Assembly (NCBI GenBank): GCA_903840355.1
Contig: CAIMFJ010000004.1
Coordinates: forward strand, 248,001-312,000
Source of the DNA: an uncultured Opitutia bacterium
GTDB taxonomy: Bacteria > Verrucomicrobiota > Verrucomicrobiia > Opitutales > UBA953
Reading direction: 5' to 3'
Length of the DNA: 64,000 bases
The notes beneath the pieces are model-generated. The model saw nothing but the letters and a program-made list of their open reading frames with translations. It made no database searches and was not told the origin of the DNA. Shown here in pieces: positions 9,378-19,794 of this stretch. The translations under genes were made by a program, and so were the position numbers. Position 1 is the stretch's first letter, and the number at the start of each line of letters is the position of its first letter.

Positions 9378-10418
9378 TTAAGGGGCCCGGGGGCGTAGCA
9401 ACGCCCAAGCGATTTCGAGGAGGAGAGTGAGGAGTGCCGCCCCAATCCAGAATTGGCGATGGCTTTCGTAGGTGACCGTTTCGCGGATTTTCACTTCGGT
9501 GCGCTCTTGGCGGTCGATTTCTTTATAAATCCGAATAAGTTCTTCGTGGTCGAGCGCGCGGTAGAATTTTCCGCCAGTGAGCTTCGCCATCTTTTCCAGC
9601 ATCTCATAGTTGGCGGGATTGATGGTCGTCATCGGAATGGTTTTACCGAATACATCGCGCACAAATTCGCCGGTGCTACGATTGAATTGCGGTAGAATCG
9701 TCGGCTGATTTTTGCCGAGTCCGATGCAATACATCTTAATTCCAAAGGCCGCTGCGAGTTCGGCCGAGGGCACGGGTAAGACTGCTTTGCTCATATTGTC
9801 ATCCCCGTCCGTGAGTAGAATGATGACGCGCGAATTCTTGCCTTTTAAATTCTTCATCCGATCAACCGCCATGGCCACGCCATCCCCAATGGCTGTCCCC
9901 GTTTCATTGATAATACCAATGTGCATGCGCTCGACCCCCTTGAGCACCCATTGCTTATTGATGGTCATGGGGCTGAGTAGGTAGGGCTTGCCTGAAAAGA
10001 CGACGGCCCCAATGCGGTCATCGGGGCGTTTAGAAAGGAAGTCTTTAATCACCCCTTGGCTAGCTTGCCAGCGGGTAGTTTCCTTGCTGGGGCTGCCCAT
10101 GTCGAGAGCCATCATCGACCACGACAAGTCAATCACGAGCATGATGTCGATGCCTTCGCTGTCGCGTTCGATTTCTTTGTTGGCAGTCCGTGGGCCCGCG
10201 ATGGCGATGATGATTAAGCTGACGACAATCATGCGCCAGAAGAGTCGAAGTGCTCCGATCCCTTCGCGTACGGGTTTTGAAATCTTAGTTAAAAGTTGAG
10301 CATCGGGGAAGAGCAGGGCCGAACTCTTACCAATCCGTCCCTTGAGCCAGGCGTATAACGGAAGGAGGGCCAGCGAGAGCAGTACCCAGGGGTATTCGAA
10401 TTCAAAGCCAAAGTTCAT
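9378..10418 (-). CDS. batA: BatA VWA-domain membrane protein
   Basis: This 346-residue protein has the BatA plan: the N-terminal motif FEYPWVLLSLALLPL, a second helix, a VWA domain with MIDAS residues in LVIDLSWSM, a TDGDDN motif, and a C-terminal transmembrane helix. The protein is anchored in the inner membrane with the VWA domain predicted on the periplasmic side. Its start overlaps the upstream gene as ATGA. The direct neighbours moxR, DUF58 and batB-E leave little doubt about the family. The physiological role in this organism (envelope stress or oxygen tolerance) is not shown by the sequence. Confidence 0.9.
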   Translation of the reverse strand: MNFGFEFEYPWVLLSLALLPLYAWLKGRIGKSSALLFPDAQLLTKISKPVREGIGALRLFWRMIVVSLIIIAIAGPRTANKEIERDSEGIDIMLVIDLSWSMMALDMGSPSKETTRWQASQGVIKDFLSKRPDDRIGAVVFSGKPYLLSPMTINKQWVLKGVERMHIGIINETGTAIGDGVAMAVDRMKNLKGKNSRVIILLTDGDDNMSKAVLPVPSAELAAAFGIKMYCIGLGKNQPTILPQFNRSTGEFVRDVFGKTIPMTTINPANYEMLEKMAKLTGGKFYRALDHEELIRIYKEIDRQERTEVKIRETVTYESHRQFWIGAALLTLLLEIAWALLRPRAP

Positions 10419-10906
10419 GAGGATTTTTTACCTCCCGCAAAAAGTTTTTGGGATAATTCGATGCGGTGAGCCGCTTCCCGCACGCCCGCGATAATGAGCA
10501 GGAGATCCGTTTGGGCGGCGGCAAATTTCACTTCATCAGCGGCGTGCAAGGCCGCAAGTAAGGGTGCCCGTGCCGGCAGGAAGATGGGCTTTTGCGAAAG
10601 TTTGCCCGCGAGCTCTTCCGTCGACAGAGCGACACTTAATTCCGCATCCACCGCCGCTAGGTAAGCTCGTACCGCCCGAGATACTTTAGCCACGTCGGTG
10701 GATTGTTGCAAAGCGGCTTCCAATTGGCGCAGGGGTGGAGTGTGACGTTGACCGCGCGTGCGCCAGCGGATGATTAAAAGGAGGATTAAGTATCCAGCCA
10801 CTACGCCAGCCACGACCAAACCCCAGTGGTCCGCCCACCAACTTGGGGGGATGAGTGGCCTAGGTCCTTGCAGGACTACGACGCTATCGTCTTGGGCGGC
10901 GAACAT
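10415..10906 (-). CDS. DUF4381-like membrane protein of the Bat cluster
   Basis: This 163-residue protein has one transmembrane helix at about residues 28-48 followed by a basic stretch and a helical cytoplasmic domain of ~100 residues. It sits exactly where DUF4381 proteins occur, between the DUF58 protein and batA, and its layout (short periplasmic segment, helix, helical domain) fits that family. Sequence similarity alone is weak by eye. The start overlaps the DUF58 stop by one base and the stop overlaps the batA start, so translation is probably coupled. No function is established. Confidence 0.65.
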   Translation of the reverse strand: MFAAQDDSVVVLQGPRPLIPPSWWADHWGLVVAGVVAGYLILLLIIRWRTRGQRHTPPLRQLEAALQQSTDVAKVSRAVRAYLAAVDAELSVALSTEELAGKLSQKPIFLPARAPLLAALHAADEVKFAAAQTDLLLIIAGVREAAHRIELSQKLFAGGKKSS

Positions 10907-11814
10907 TAGCGGCGGCGGCGGCGTTTCTCAAAGAAACGTCCCAAGGTGGGGGCGATGTTAGCGTGGGCTTCCAGACGTACGACGTCCACGCCCGCACGGG
11001 TTAAAGTGGTACCAATCGACAACAAGCGTTGTTCGCTTAGTTTTTGGAAACGCTCCCGAATGAAAGCAGAAGTCGTGTCGACTTCGCGGATTTCGCCTGT
11101 CTCGGCATCTTCAAGTGCCACGATGCCAATGTTAGGGAGCGTCTTTTCGCGTTCGTCGATGAGCTGGACGCAAGCGGTGTCATGACGAGCGTTGAGTTCT
11201 CCGAGTGCCGTGGCCATGGCGTCATCGCCTTCAGGACCTGCTAAGAAATCGGAGACCACAAAGACCATCGCGCGGCGTTTTAGGGCGCGTGCGAGTCGGC
11301 GCATGGGTTTGGCGAAGGAAGTGCGGCGTGAGCGCGGGCGAAATTCTAAGGCCTCGCGAATCAAGCGGAGGACATGGCGTCGGCCCTTGCGCGGTGGTAA
11401 CCAAAGTTCTTCTTGGTCGGAAAAAAGTAGCAGCCCAACTTTATCACCGGCTTTGAGGGCGGAGATGGCGAGGCACGCGGCGACTTCGGTGGCACGTTCG
11501 CGCATCGTCGTGCGGCCCGATCCAAATTCGGCCGAACCCGAAATATCTACGGCAATCACCATCGTTAGTTCTCGTTCTTCGCGATGCAGTCGAATGAACG
11601 GTTTGCCCATGCGGGCGGTGACGTTCCAGTCTAGTGAACGCACGTCATCGCCCGGAACGTATTCACGTAATTCTTCAAAATCCGTTCCCCGGCCCTTGAA
11701 GCGCGACAAGTACGCCCCCATCATCGCATCATTCACCATCCGCGCGGCAACGATTTCAATACGTTGGGCTCGACGGAGAACGTCTTGCGGGTGGGTCGAA
11801 CTGACAGAAGCCAC
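10906..11814 (-). CDS. DUF58 domain protein (VWA-like, Bat cluster)
   Basis: This 302-residue soluble protein has the DUF58 signature DVRSLDWNVTARMGKPFIRLHREERE at residues ~53-80 (quoted here only as the family hallmark SLDWNVTARMG). A VWA-like fold follows, with an intact MIDAS motif, AVDISGSAEF. It ends in an Arg-rich tail. Members are encoded directly after moxR and are thought to be clients or partners of the MoxR ATPase. It starts 22 bases after the moxR stop and overlaps the next gene by one base. Confidence 0.9.
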   Translation of the reverse strand: MASVSSTHPQDVLRRAQRIEIVAARMVNDAMMGAYLSRFKGRGTDFEELREYVPGDDVRSLDWNVTARMGKPFIRLHREERELTMVIAVDISGSAEFGSGRTTMRERATEVAACLAISALKAGDKVGLLLFSDQEELWLPPRKGRRHVLRLIREALEFRPRSRRTSFAKPMRRLARALKRRAMVFVVSDFLAGPEGDDAMATALGELNARHDTACVQLIDEREKTLPNIGIVALEDAETGEIREVDTTSAFIRERFQKLSEQRLLSIGTTLTRAGVDVVRLEAHANIAPTLGRFFEKRRRRR

Positions 11815-11836
11815 GGGGAAGTCAGGCGCGGTTTAT

Positions 11837-12805
11837 TTAAGGAACTAACACCGCATCGAGCACGCGCCGCACGATAGCGTCGGCATCAATCCCCTCAGCG
11901 TCGGCTTCGTACGTTAAAATTAAGCGGTGGCGCAGGACGTCGGGTGCGATATCTTTAATATCTTGTGGCACCACATGGTTGCGGCCTTGCAGGAAAGCCC
12001 AAGCTTTGGCGGCCAAGGTGAGGTTGATGGTCGCACGCGGCGAAGCGCCAAACTGGACTAAATTCTTTAAGTCGGGGCCACCGGGGTGATGTCCGCGGGT
12101 GGCGAGAACGAGCGAGACGATATAATCCCGGACGGCGTCGGCGACTAAGACTGCATCGACGGCTTTGCGGGCTTCCAAGATATCGTCTTTAGAAATGACT
12201 GCTTCGACATCGAGCTTAGGCGAGGTCGTCGCCATGGCGTCTAAGATTTTACGTTCCTCTTCGCGCGTGGGGTAGCCGATGTTCAATTTGAGCATGAAGC
12301 GATCGACTTGGGCTTCAGGCAGCGGGTAGGTCCCCTCTTGGTCGATGGGATTTTGCGTGGCGAGCACGAGGAAGGGCGCGGGCAGGCGGTGCGTTTCGCC
12401 GCCGAGCGTGACTTGCTTTTCTTGCATCGCTTCGAGCAAGGCCGACTGCACTTTGGCCGGTGCCCGGTTGATTTCGTCGGCGAGCAGGAAGTTCGCGAAA
12501 ATCGGACCACGCTTAACATTATACTCTCCAGACTTAGGGTCGTAGATGAGCGTCCCCACGATGTCGGCGGGCAAAAGATCTGGGGTGAATTGAATGCGCG
12601 AGAAGTCGGCTTGGACCGTTTGAGCCAAGGTGCGGACCGAAAGGGTTTTGGCTAAGCCGGGGACACCTTCCAAGAGCACGTGTCCATTTCCCAGGAGGCC
12701 GATGAGCAAACGGTCGACTAAGTATTGTTGACCGACGACGACCCGGGCGACTTGTTCGCGCAGGCGTGGCACCCAGGTGCCAGAGGCGTTGATGGTGTTG
12801 GACAT
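11837..12805 (-). CDS. moxR: MoxR-family AAA+ ATPase
   Basis: This 322-residue AAA+ ATPase carries the MoxR Walker A variant GVPGLAKT, Walker B LLADEINRAPAK, sensor 1 LATQNPIDQEGTYPLPEAQ and the arginine-finger region QVDRF. The C-terminal lid contains GASPRA. MoxR ATPases are chaperone-like and act with VWA proteins, here the DUF58 and Bat products encoded downstream. I chose the ATG giving MSNTINAS; an upstream GTG adds 14 residues but lacks family resemblance. It lies 84 bases downstream of pyrG on the same strand, with no strong terminator between. Confidence 0.93.
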   Translation of the reverse strand: MSNTINASGTWVPRLREQVARVVVGQQYLVDRLLIGLLGNGHVLLEGVPGLAKTLSVRTLAQTVQADFSRIQFTPDLLPADIVGTLIYDPKSGEYNVKRGPIFANFLLADEINRAPAKVQSALLEAMQEKQVTLGGETHRLPAPFLVLATQNPIDQEGTYPLPEAQVDRFMLKLNIGYPTREEERKILDAMATTSPKLDVEAVISKDDILEARKAVDAVLVADAVRDYIVSLVLATRGHHPGGPDLKNLVQFGASPRATINLTLAAKAWAFLQGRNHVVPQDIKDIAPDVLRHRLILTYEADAEGIDADAIVRRVLDAVLVP

Positions 12806-12889
12806 TGGGGTAGGAAAGGGGTAAAAGTGCGGAAAATATTTTTCCACTTCGACTAAAGAGCGTCCGCTGGGGCGGAATTGGTCTATGAA

Positions 12890-14569
<1,680 letters not shown>

Positions 14570-14708
14570 TCACGTTCCAGAAAACAAGTGGCAAGAGGTT
14601 TTTGGGGTTTTTTGAAAGAATGCCTTGCGGGTGATGGTCGGATTATGAGGTTTTTTCACCGACACCGTGTTTTAGTCTAATACCTCCAATTAAGGACGCC
14701 TCCGTGGT

Positions 14709-14764
14709 GGTGAGGTGTCATTTAGTCTATTTGATAACGGTGCACTTATCAGTGTCACCTCGCC
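14709..14764 (+). promoter_or_regulatory. Nested inverted repeats in the sdhC leader
   Basis: An outer stem pairs 14709-14717 (GGTGAGGTG) with 14756-14764 (CACCTCGCC), nine pairs with one G-U. An inner perfect stem pairs TGATAA (14732-14737) with TTATCA (14746-14751). The structure ends eight bases before the sdhC ATG, in a leader with no Shine-Dalgarno site. It could be an RNA element or an operator; the sequence alone does not decide. Confidence 0.35.
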
Positions 14765-14772
14765 CTTATTTT

Positions 14773-15444
14773 ATGTCTGAAAGCCCTTGCTGTTCATGCT
14801 GTTCCCCGTCGTCGATTGGGAAAAAAATCGTTATGGCCTTAACGGGAGTTGTTCTAGTGGGTTTCGTTTTAGGTCATTTAACGGGAAACCTGCTCTTCTT
14901 CCGCGGCCCGGCGGCGATTAATGACTACGCCGAGTGGCTCCATAGTCACGCGATGTTGATTTGGGGTGCCCGGGTGGTGCTCATTATCAGCGTTTTTCTG
15001 CATATTTGGACGGGCATTCAGCTGACTTTAGAAAACCGTGCCTCGCGCCAAGGGGGTCCGCAAGTCGAGGCCACTCGCCGCGCCAGCGTGGGTTCTCGCA
15101 CGATGCCTTACTCGGGTGTCGTCATCTTGGCCTTTATCGTTTTCCACCTCCTGCACTTCACGTTCCGCCAAGTAGCCCTCGGAGGCCGTGACTTCCAAGG
15201 TGATGTTCATGCGATGATCCGCTACGGGTTTTCGCAACCGGCCGTGGCGGTCTTCTACATCGTCGGGATGCTGCTCCTCTGCCTCCACCTCGGTCATGGG
15301 ATTGCGAGCATTTTCCAGACTCTAGGCCTGCGCAATGAGCGTTGGAGGGGTCGATTAGAGGCCGCCTCGACGGTTTTTGCCTGGGTGATTGCCCTTGGGT
15401 TTATTTCCATCCCCCTGGCCGTACTGACCGGTCTTATCAAATAA
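14773..15444 (+). CDS. sdhC: Succinate dehydrogenase cytochrome b558 subunit
   Basis: This 224-residue membrane subunit anchors succinate dehydrogenase and carries haem b. It follows the b558-type plan with five transmembrane helices and conserved His residues: [28 protein letters not shown] and LHLGHGIAS. The first membrane segment follows [12 protein letters not shown], a typical start for the family. I chose the ATG at 14773; the frame has an upstream GTG at 14704 but that would translate the leader repeats. The N-terminus is unusual in carrying CCSCC at residues 6-10. sdhA follows after 19 bases. Confidence 0.92.
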   Translation: MSESPCCSCCSPSSIGKKIVMALTGVVLVGFVLGHLTGNLLFFRGPAAINDYAEWLHSHAMLIWGARVVLIISVFLHIWTGIQLTLENRASRQGGPQVEATRRASVGSRTMPYSGVVILAFIVFHLLHFTFRQVALGGRDFQGDVHAMIRYGFSQPAVAVFYIVGMLLLCLHLGHGIASIFQTLGLRNERWRGRLEAASTVFAWVIALGFISIPLAVLTGLIK

Positions 15445-15463
15445 CCCTAACTCACTGTTAACC

Positions 15464-17392
15464 ATGAAGTTAGAATCTAAAACCCCTGTTGGTCCTCTGG
15501 CCGATAAGTGGAATAACCATAAGGCTAAACTACGCCTTGTGAACCCCGCTAACCGCCGTAAATACCACATCATCGTGGTGGGCTCCGGTTTGGCTGGGTC
15601 GGCAGCGGCGGCTTCCTTTGCCGAAATGGGGTATCAGGTATCCTGTTTTTGCTACCAAGATAGCCCTCGCCGGGCGCACTCGATCGCCGCTCAGGGTGGC
15701 ATCAATGCGGCCAAGAATTACCAGAACGACGGTGATAGCGCCCGACGACTGTTTTTAGATACGATTAAGGGCGGTGATTACCGTGCTCGTGAAGCCAATG
15801 TTTATCGTCTGGCCCAGACGTCGGCGAATATCATCGACCAATGCGTCGCTCAAGGCGTCCCCTTTGCTCGTGAGTATGGTGGTTTATTGGCCAATCGCTC
15901 CTTCGGCGGTGCCCAAGTTTCCCGTACTTTCTACGCCCGTGGTCAAACGGGTCAGCAACTTCTCTTAGGGGCTTATTCCGCGCTCTCCCGTCAAATCGGC
16001 CTGGGTACGGTTAAGATGTATACCCGCCATGAGATGTTGGATCTAGTATTAGTGAACGGCCACGCGAAGGGGATCATCACGCGTCACTTGGTGACGGGTG
16101 AGATTCAAGCTTGGTCGTCGGACGTCGTGGTGCTCTGCACTGGCGGCTACGGAAATGTTTTCTACCTCTCCACGAACGCTCAAGGTTGCAACGTTACCGC
16201 GACCTACCGCGCCCACCGTCGTGGGGCCGGCTTTGCTAATCCTTGCTACACGCAAATTCACCCGACCTGCATTCCTGTTCACGGCGAAGACCAGTCGAAG
16301 CTGACGTTGATGTCCGAGTCGTTGCGGAATGATGGCCGTGTTTGGGTGCCGAAAGATGCGGCTGACTGCGGTAAATTGGCTTCGGAAATCCCCGAAGAGC
16401 GTCGCGATTATTTCCTCGAGCGCAAGTACCCCAGTTATGGTAATTTAGCCCCTCGCGATATCGCCTCGCGCGCCGCCAAGGAAGTTTGTGATGAGGGTCG
16501 CGGCGTCGGTCAAATGGTCGAAGGTAAGCGCCTCGGGGTTTATCTCGATTTCTCGGCCGCAATTCAGCGTTTGGGCGAAGCCACGATTCGCGAACGTTAT
16601 GGCAACTTGTTCGACATGTATGAGAATATCACCGGCGAGAATGCCTACCGCCAGCCGATGCGCATTTTCCCAGCGGTGCACTACACGATGGGTGGTCTGT
16701 GGGTGGATTACAATTTGCAGTCGAATATCCCTGGATTGTTCGTTGGCGGCGAAGCCAACTTCTCCGATCACGGCGCCAATCGCTTAGGGGCTTCGGCGCT
16801 GATGCAAGGCTTAGCGGATGGTTACTTCGTCTTGCCTTACACGGTGACCGATTACCTCGCTGGCGTTGGCCTGACGGGTCGTCCTTCCACGGATGCTCCC
16901 GAGTATAAAGCGGCGCTTAAGGAAGTGAATGACCGCACGGCTCGGTTGCTTTCTATTAACGGTCAGCGTTCCCCTCGCAGCTACCACAAAGCGCTCGGTA
17001 AGATTGTTTGGGAATACTGTGGGATGGCCCGCACGAAAGCTGGCTTGGAAAAAGCGATTCAAGAAATCCGTGCCTTGCGCGATGATTTCTGGAAGAACGT
17101 TAAGGTCACGGGCTCGGGCGATACGTTGGCTCCAGAGTTGGAACGTGCCGGCCGTGTCGCCGACTTCTTGGAGTTCGGTGAGCTGATGTGCCTCGACGCC
17201 CTCGTGCGCGAGGAGTCTTGCGGCGGTCACTTCCGTACGGAGTACCAACAAGAAGGCGAGGCGAAGCGCGATGATGATAAATTCGCCCACGTTGCCGTAT
17301 GGGAATGGCAAGGTGAAGGCGCTCAACCTGTTCGCCACATCGAGTCCCTGGTTTACGAAGAAGTTCAATTCACCACCCGCTCTTACAAATAA
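15464..17392 (+). CDS. sdhA: Succinate dehydrogenase / fumarate reductase flavoprotein subunit
   Basis: This 642-residue flavoprotein oxidises succinate to fumarate in the citric acid cycle. It has the N-terminal FAD-binding [17 protein letters not shown], the covalent flavin site [12 protein letters not shown], substrate-site segments [16 protein letters not shown] and [11 protein letters not shown], and the FAD-binding [19 protein letters not shown]. Its length and inserts match the subunit paired with b558-type SdhC in Bacteroidota, Chlorobi and Verrucomicrobiota. It lies between sdhC and sdhB with a four-base gap to sdhB, consistent with one operon. Confidence 0.96.
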   Translation: MKLESKTPVGPLADKWNNHKAKLRLVNPANRRKYHIIVVGSGLAGSAAAASFAEMGYQVSCFCYQDSPRRAHSIAAQGGINAAKNYQNDGDSARRLFLDTIKGGDYRAREANVYRLAQTSANIIDQCVAQGVPFAREYGGLLANRSFGGAQVSRTFYARGQTGQQLLLGAYSALSRQIGLGTVKMYTRHEMLDLVLVNGHAKGIITRHLVTGEIQAWSSDVVVLCTGGYGNVFYLSTNAQGCNVTATYRAHRRGAGFANPCYTQIHPTCIPVHGEDQSKLTLMSESLRNDGRVWVPKDAADCGKLASEIPEERRDYFLERKYPSYGNLAPRDIASRAAKEVCDEGRGVGQMVEGKRLGVYLDFSAAIQRLGEATIRERYGNLFDMYENITGENAYRQPMRIFPAVHYTMGGLWVDYNLQSNIPGLFVGGEANFSDHGANRLGASALMQGLADGYFVLPYTVTDYLAGVGLTGRPSTDAPEYKAALKEVNDRTARLLSINGQRSPRSYHKALGKIVWEYCGMARTKAGLEKAIQEIRALRDDFWKNVKVTGSGDTLAPELERAGRVADFLEFGELMCLDALVREESCGGHFRTEYQQEGEAKRDDDKFAHVAVWEWQGEGAQPVRHIESLVYEEVQFTTRSYK

Positions 17393-17396
17393 TCTT

Positions 17397-18221
17397 ATGG
17401 TCACGGCATCTGGACAAAATAGTCACGGTCATGAAGTGACCCTCGCGTTGAAGCTCCGCGTTTGGCGCCAACGTAAAGGTCAAGCAGGCCATTTTGAAGA
17501 ACATGCATTAGCCGCCGTTCCGACGTCGGCTTCTTTCCTCGAGATGATGGACATGCTCAATGAGCAACTCATCAAGGAAGGGAAGGAGACTTTTGCGTTC
17601 GACCACGATTGCCGTGAAGGCATTTGCGGTATGTGCTCGATGACGATCAACGGCATGCCTCACGGCCCTCTGCCTGGCGTCACGACTTGCCAATTGCATA
17701 TGCGCAACTTCCGCGATGGCGAAACCATCACGGTGGAGCCTTGGCGCGCCCGGGCGTTCCCGGTCCTGAAGGACTTGGTCGTAGATCGCAGCGGTTTTGA
17801 TAAAGTGATTCAAGCCGGTGGTTTTATCACCGTGCGCACTGGTTCAGCTCCTGAGGCCAACAACATTCCCGTGCCTAAGGGCGTGGCGGATGAGGCGATG
17901 GACGCCGCCGAGTGTATCGGCTGCGGAGCTTGCGTGGCTTCTTGTAAGAATGGTTCGGCGATGCTCTTCGTCGGTGCCAAAATTAATCACCTGAACATCC
18001 TGCCTCAAGGTCAGGCCGAACGCGATCGTCGTACCTTAGCCATGGTGAAGACGATGGACGAAGCGGGTTTTGGTAATTGCACCAATTACGGTGAGTGCCA
18101 AGCCCACTGCCCTAAGAGCATCACGTTGGACGTGATTGCGAAGTTGAACCGCGACTACTTACGGGCCCGCGTGAAGGAGTTTTTCTCCTCGACCGGCAAG
18201 CCCAGTAAGGGTGGCGACTAA
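17397..18221 (+). CDS. sdhB: Succinate dehydrogenase iron-sulfur subunit
   Basis: This 274-residue subunit passes electrons from the flavin to quinone. The [2Fe-2S] ligands are Cys72, Cys77, Cys80 and Cys98 (CREGICGMC and TTCQLH). The C-terminal ferredoxin-like domain has Cys173, 176, 179 and 183 ([11 protein letters not shown]) and Cys228, 234 and 238 ([13 protein letters not shown]), the usual set for the remaining clusters. I chose the ATG four bases after the sdhA stop; the frame runs further upstream but inside sdhA. A clear terminator follows at once. Confidence 0.95.
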   Translation: MVTASGQNSHGHEVTLALKLRVWRQRKGQAGHFEEHALAAVPTSASFLEMMDMLNEQLIKEGKETFAFDHDCREGICGMCSMTINGMPHGPLPGVTTCQLHMRNFRDGETITVEPWRARAFPVLKDLVVDRSGFDKVIQAGGFITVRTGSAPEANNIPVPKGVADEAMDAAECIGCGACVASCKNGSAMLFVGAKINHLNILPQGQAERDRRTLAMVKTMDEAGFGNCTNYGECQAHCPKSITLDVIAKLNRDYLRARVKEFFSSTGKPSKGGD

Positions 18222-18226
18222 AAGCA

Positions 18227-18253
18227 AAAGGCCCGCTTAAAGCGGGCCTTTTT
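18227..18253 (+). terminator. Rho-independent terminator of sdhCAB
   Basis: A 10-bp perfect stem AAAGGCCCGC (18227-18236) pairs with GCGGGCCTTT (18242-18251) across a five-base loop and is followed by continuing T residues. It begins five bases after the sdhB stop. Confidence 0.9.
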
Positions 18254-18271
18254 GTTAGCTGAGGGATTGGT

Positions 18272-19030
18272 TTACTCGCTCACCTGTACCGATTGCTCGG
18301 TGATCTTGGTGAGCAGGATGCGGTTGTTGCCGTTGGCTAATTGCAACCCTTCGACGAATTCATTGAGGGTGGCGGGATCCTTGAGGGTTACTTCGTAGAG
18401 CAGTTCGGTCATCATACCTGCTTGGACGGTTTCGACGGAAGCGAGTTCATGATTTAATAAGAACTTTTCAAAAACCGGGGCAAACCCCGTGGTGTAGTTG
18501 ATGTCATTATTAATCCGAATCCGCAAGAGGTGCGAGTCGCGCTGGGTTAAGAAGAGGTCGCGGAACGACATCGCCCAGATGATGAGGCACACTAAGGGTA
18601 CCGTGATGAGGGCGAGGAGGTATTGTTGGGCACCGATGGCCAGGCCCGTGGCCATGGCGAGGAAGATGAAACCAATGTCGCGGGCTTGGTTGACGGTCCG
18701 GCGGAAACGGATGATTGAGAAGGCGGCGAACATCCCGAAGGCCATGTTGCGATCGCCGTGGACGACCATAATTACCATCGTCACTACCGTCCCTAAGATG
18801 AGCAATGAATGTACGTAGTCTTGGGAGTATTTATTGCCGCGGTAGGTAAGTTTATAAACCCAGGCAATGAGGCTATTCAGGGCAAAGCTGAAGAGGATAG
18901 CGAAGATGATTTCGAGGACGGAAGGGTGCACCGTTGGAGCGTTTTCAACGGCAAAGAGTTTATCAATGAGCGTCGGGGCGGGTTGAATGGGGGGCAGGGG
19001 GTCGAAAGTTTTAGCGAGGTGATGTAGCAT
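18272..19030 (-). CDS. DUF4956 membrane protein
   Basis: This 252-residue protein has about four transmembrane helices between residues 40 and 155, including the DUF4956 hallmark AFGMFAAFSIIRFRRTVNQARDIG (core SIIRFRR). A soluble C-terminal domain of ~90 residues (from about LRIRINND) resembles a small alpha/beta fold. DUF4956 genes typically sit beside VTC-domain and CotH genes, as here. The start overlaps the VTC gene by 20 bases, indicating coupling. No function is established; a membrane partner for the two enzymes is inference. Confidence 0.85.
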   Translation of the reverse strand: MLHHLAKTFDPLPPIQPAPTLIDKLFAVENAPTVHPSVLEIIFAILFSFALNSLIAWVYKLTYRGNKYSQDYVHSLLILGTVVTMVIMVVHGDRNMAFGMFAAFSIIRFRRTVNQARDIGFIFLAMATGLAIGAQQYLLALITVPLVCLIIWAMSFRDLFLTQRDSHLLRIRINNDINYTTGFAPVFEKFLLNHELASVETVQAGMMTELLYEVTLKDPATLNEFVEGLQLANGNNRILLTKITEQSVQVSE

Positions 19031-19790
19031 AAGAGAGCGGGGGGGTGGGTTGGGGTTGAAGTTTAGTCTGACCTAAGCGAATCCCCGCGAGGTATTTACT
19101 GAACTGTCGTGGGGCTAACTTGAGTTGCGTCAGTGTGCGGGTGAAGTTTAAGGGGACCGGCTCAGAGCCTTTTAGTTCCATAATGCAGTGACCTTCGGGC
19201 AAAATGTAGTCCGCGAAATTGCGGTCGTCCGTTTCGGGGGTAAAGTCATCGAAACGAGCGGCGATATTATCATCGAAGGTGACTCGCAGGCGTTTGCTGG
19301 GCTCTATCTCAGGGCTATGCAAGAAATACGCATAGCGGTTGTAACGCATTAAAATGCTGGGACGGAAGCCCTCGATCTCTACAAGGTTTTTGACTTCCGC
19401 TAAGGTGGTTCGCTCGGTGTGCGTAAAATCACCCTCGACGGTTTCGCCTCGCGCTAATGCTAAGGCTTTTTCCAAACTCATTTGGACGCGGCGTTTCACG
19501 CCTCGGCCATAGGCCTTATGTTTGATTTCGATAAAACTGGTCGGTGCGATGATCCCATCTTTCGAGCCATAGACGCGCACGCGCATTTTGCGCCGCGAAG
19601 CGATATTACGCCAGTTCTCCCAGAAGCATTTTAAATCAGGGGTGTCGTAGTATAAACTGACAATCGGGTACCAGCCTTCCGAGCCGCCGTGGGTGTCGGG
19701 CAGGAGTTCATGAGCCAGGGATTCTAAGAGGGCCGAACGCTGTTCCTGGTTAAGCAGGAATTTGTATTCGTAGCGTTCGGGGGTTTCCAT
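19011..19790 (-). CDS. VTC-domain (polyphosphate polymerase-like) protein
   Basis: This 259-residue protein has the tunnel-fold VTC core: RYEYKFLL at residue ~6, the SLYYDTPDL segment, MRVRVYG, IEIKHKAYGRGVKRR and a C-terminal ELKGSEPVPLNF. Basic and acidic residues expected in a triphosphate tunnel metalloenzyme fold (ExK, RxR) are present. In yeast, VTC4 makes polyphosphate; bacterial homologues beside CotH and DUF4956 are not assigned a reaction. It starts just four bases before the CotH stop on the same strand and overlaps the DUF4956 gene. Confidence 0.85.
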   Translation of the reverse strand: METPERYEYKFLLNQEQRSALLESLAHELLPDTHGGSEGWYPIVSLYYDTPDLKCFWENWRNIASRRKMRVRVYGSKDGIIAPTSFIEIKHKAYGRGVKRRVQMSLEKALALARGETVEGDFTHTERTTLAEVKNLVEIEGFRPSILMRYNRYAYFLHSPEIEPSKRLRVTFDDNIAARFDDFTPETDDRNFADYILPEGHCIMELKGSEPVPLNFTRTLTQLKLAPRQFSKYLAGIRLGQTKLQPQPTPPLSYATSPR

Positions 19791-19794
19791 GCGC

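Noticed and set aside
11192-11848. Arg/Ser-rich open frame of 218 codons antisense to the DUF58 gene
   Set aside because: Low-complexity composition typical of an antisense shadow; the DUF58 frame is convincing.
12863-12876. Terminator between pyrG and moxR
   Set aside because: The stem is only five base pairs and no adequate T run follows on the minus strand.
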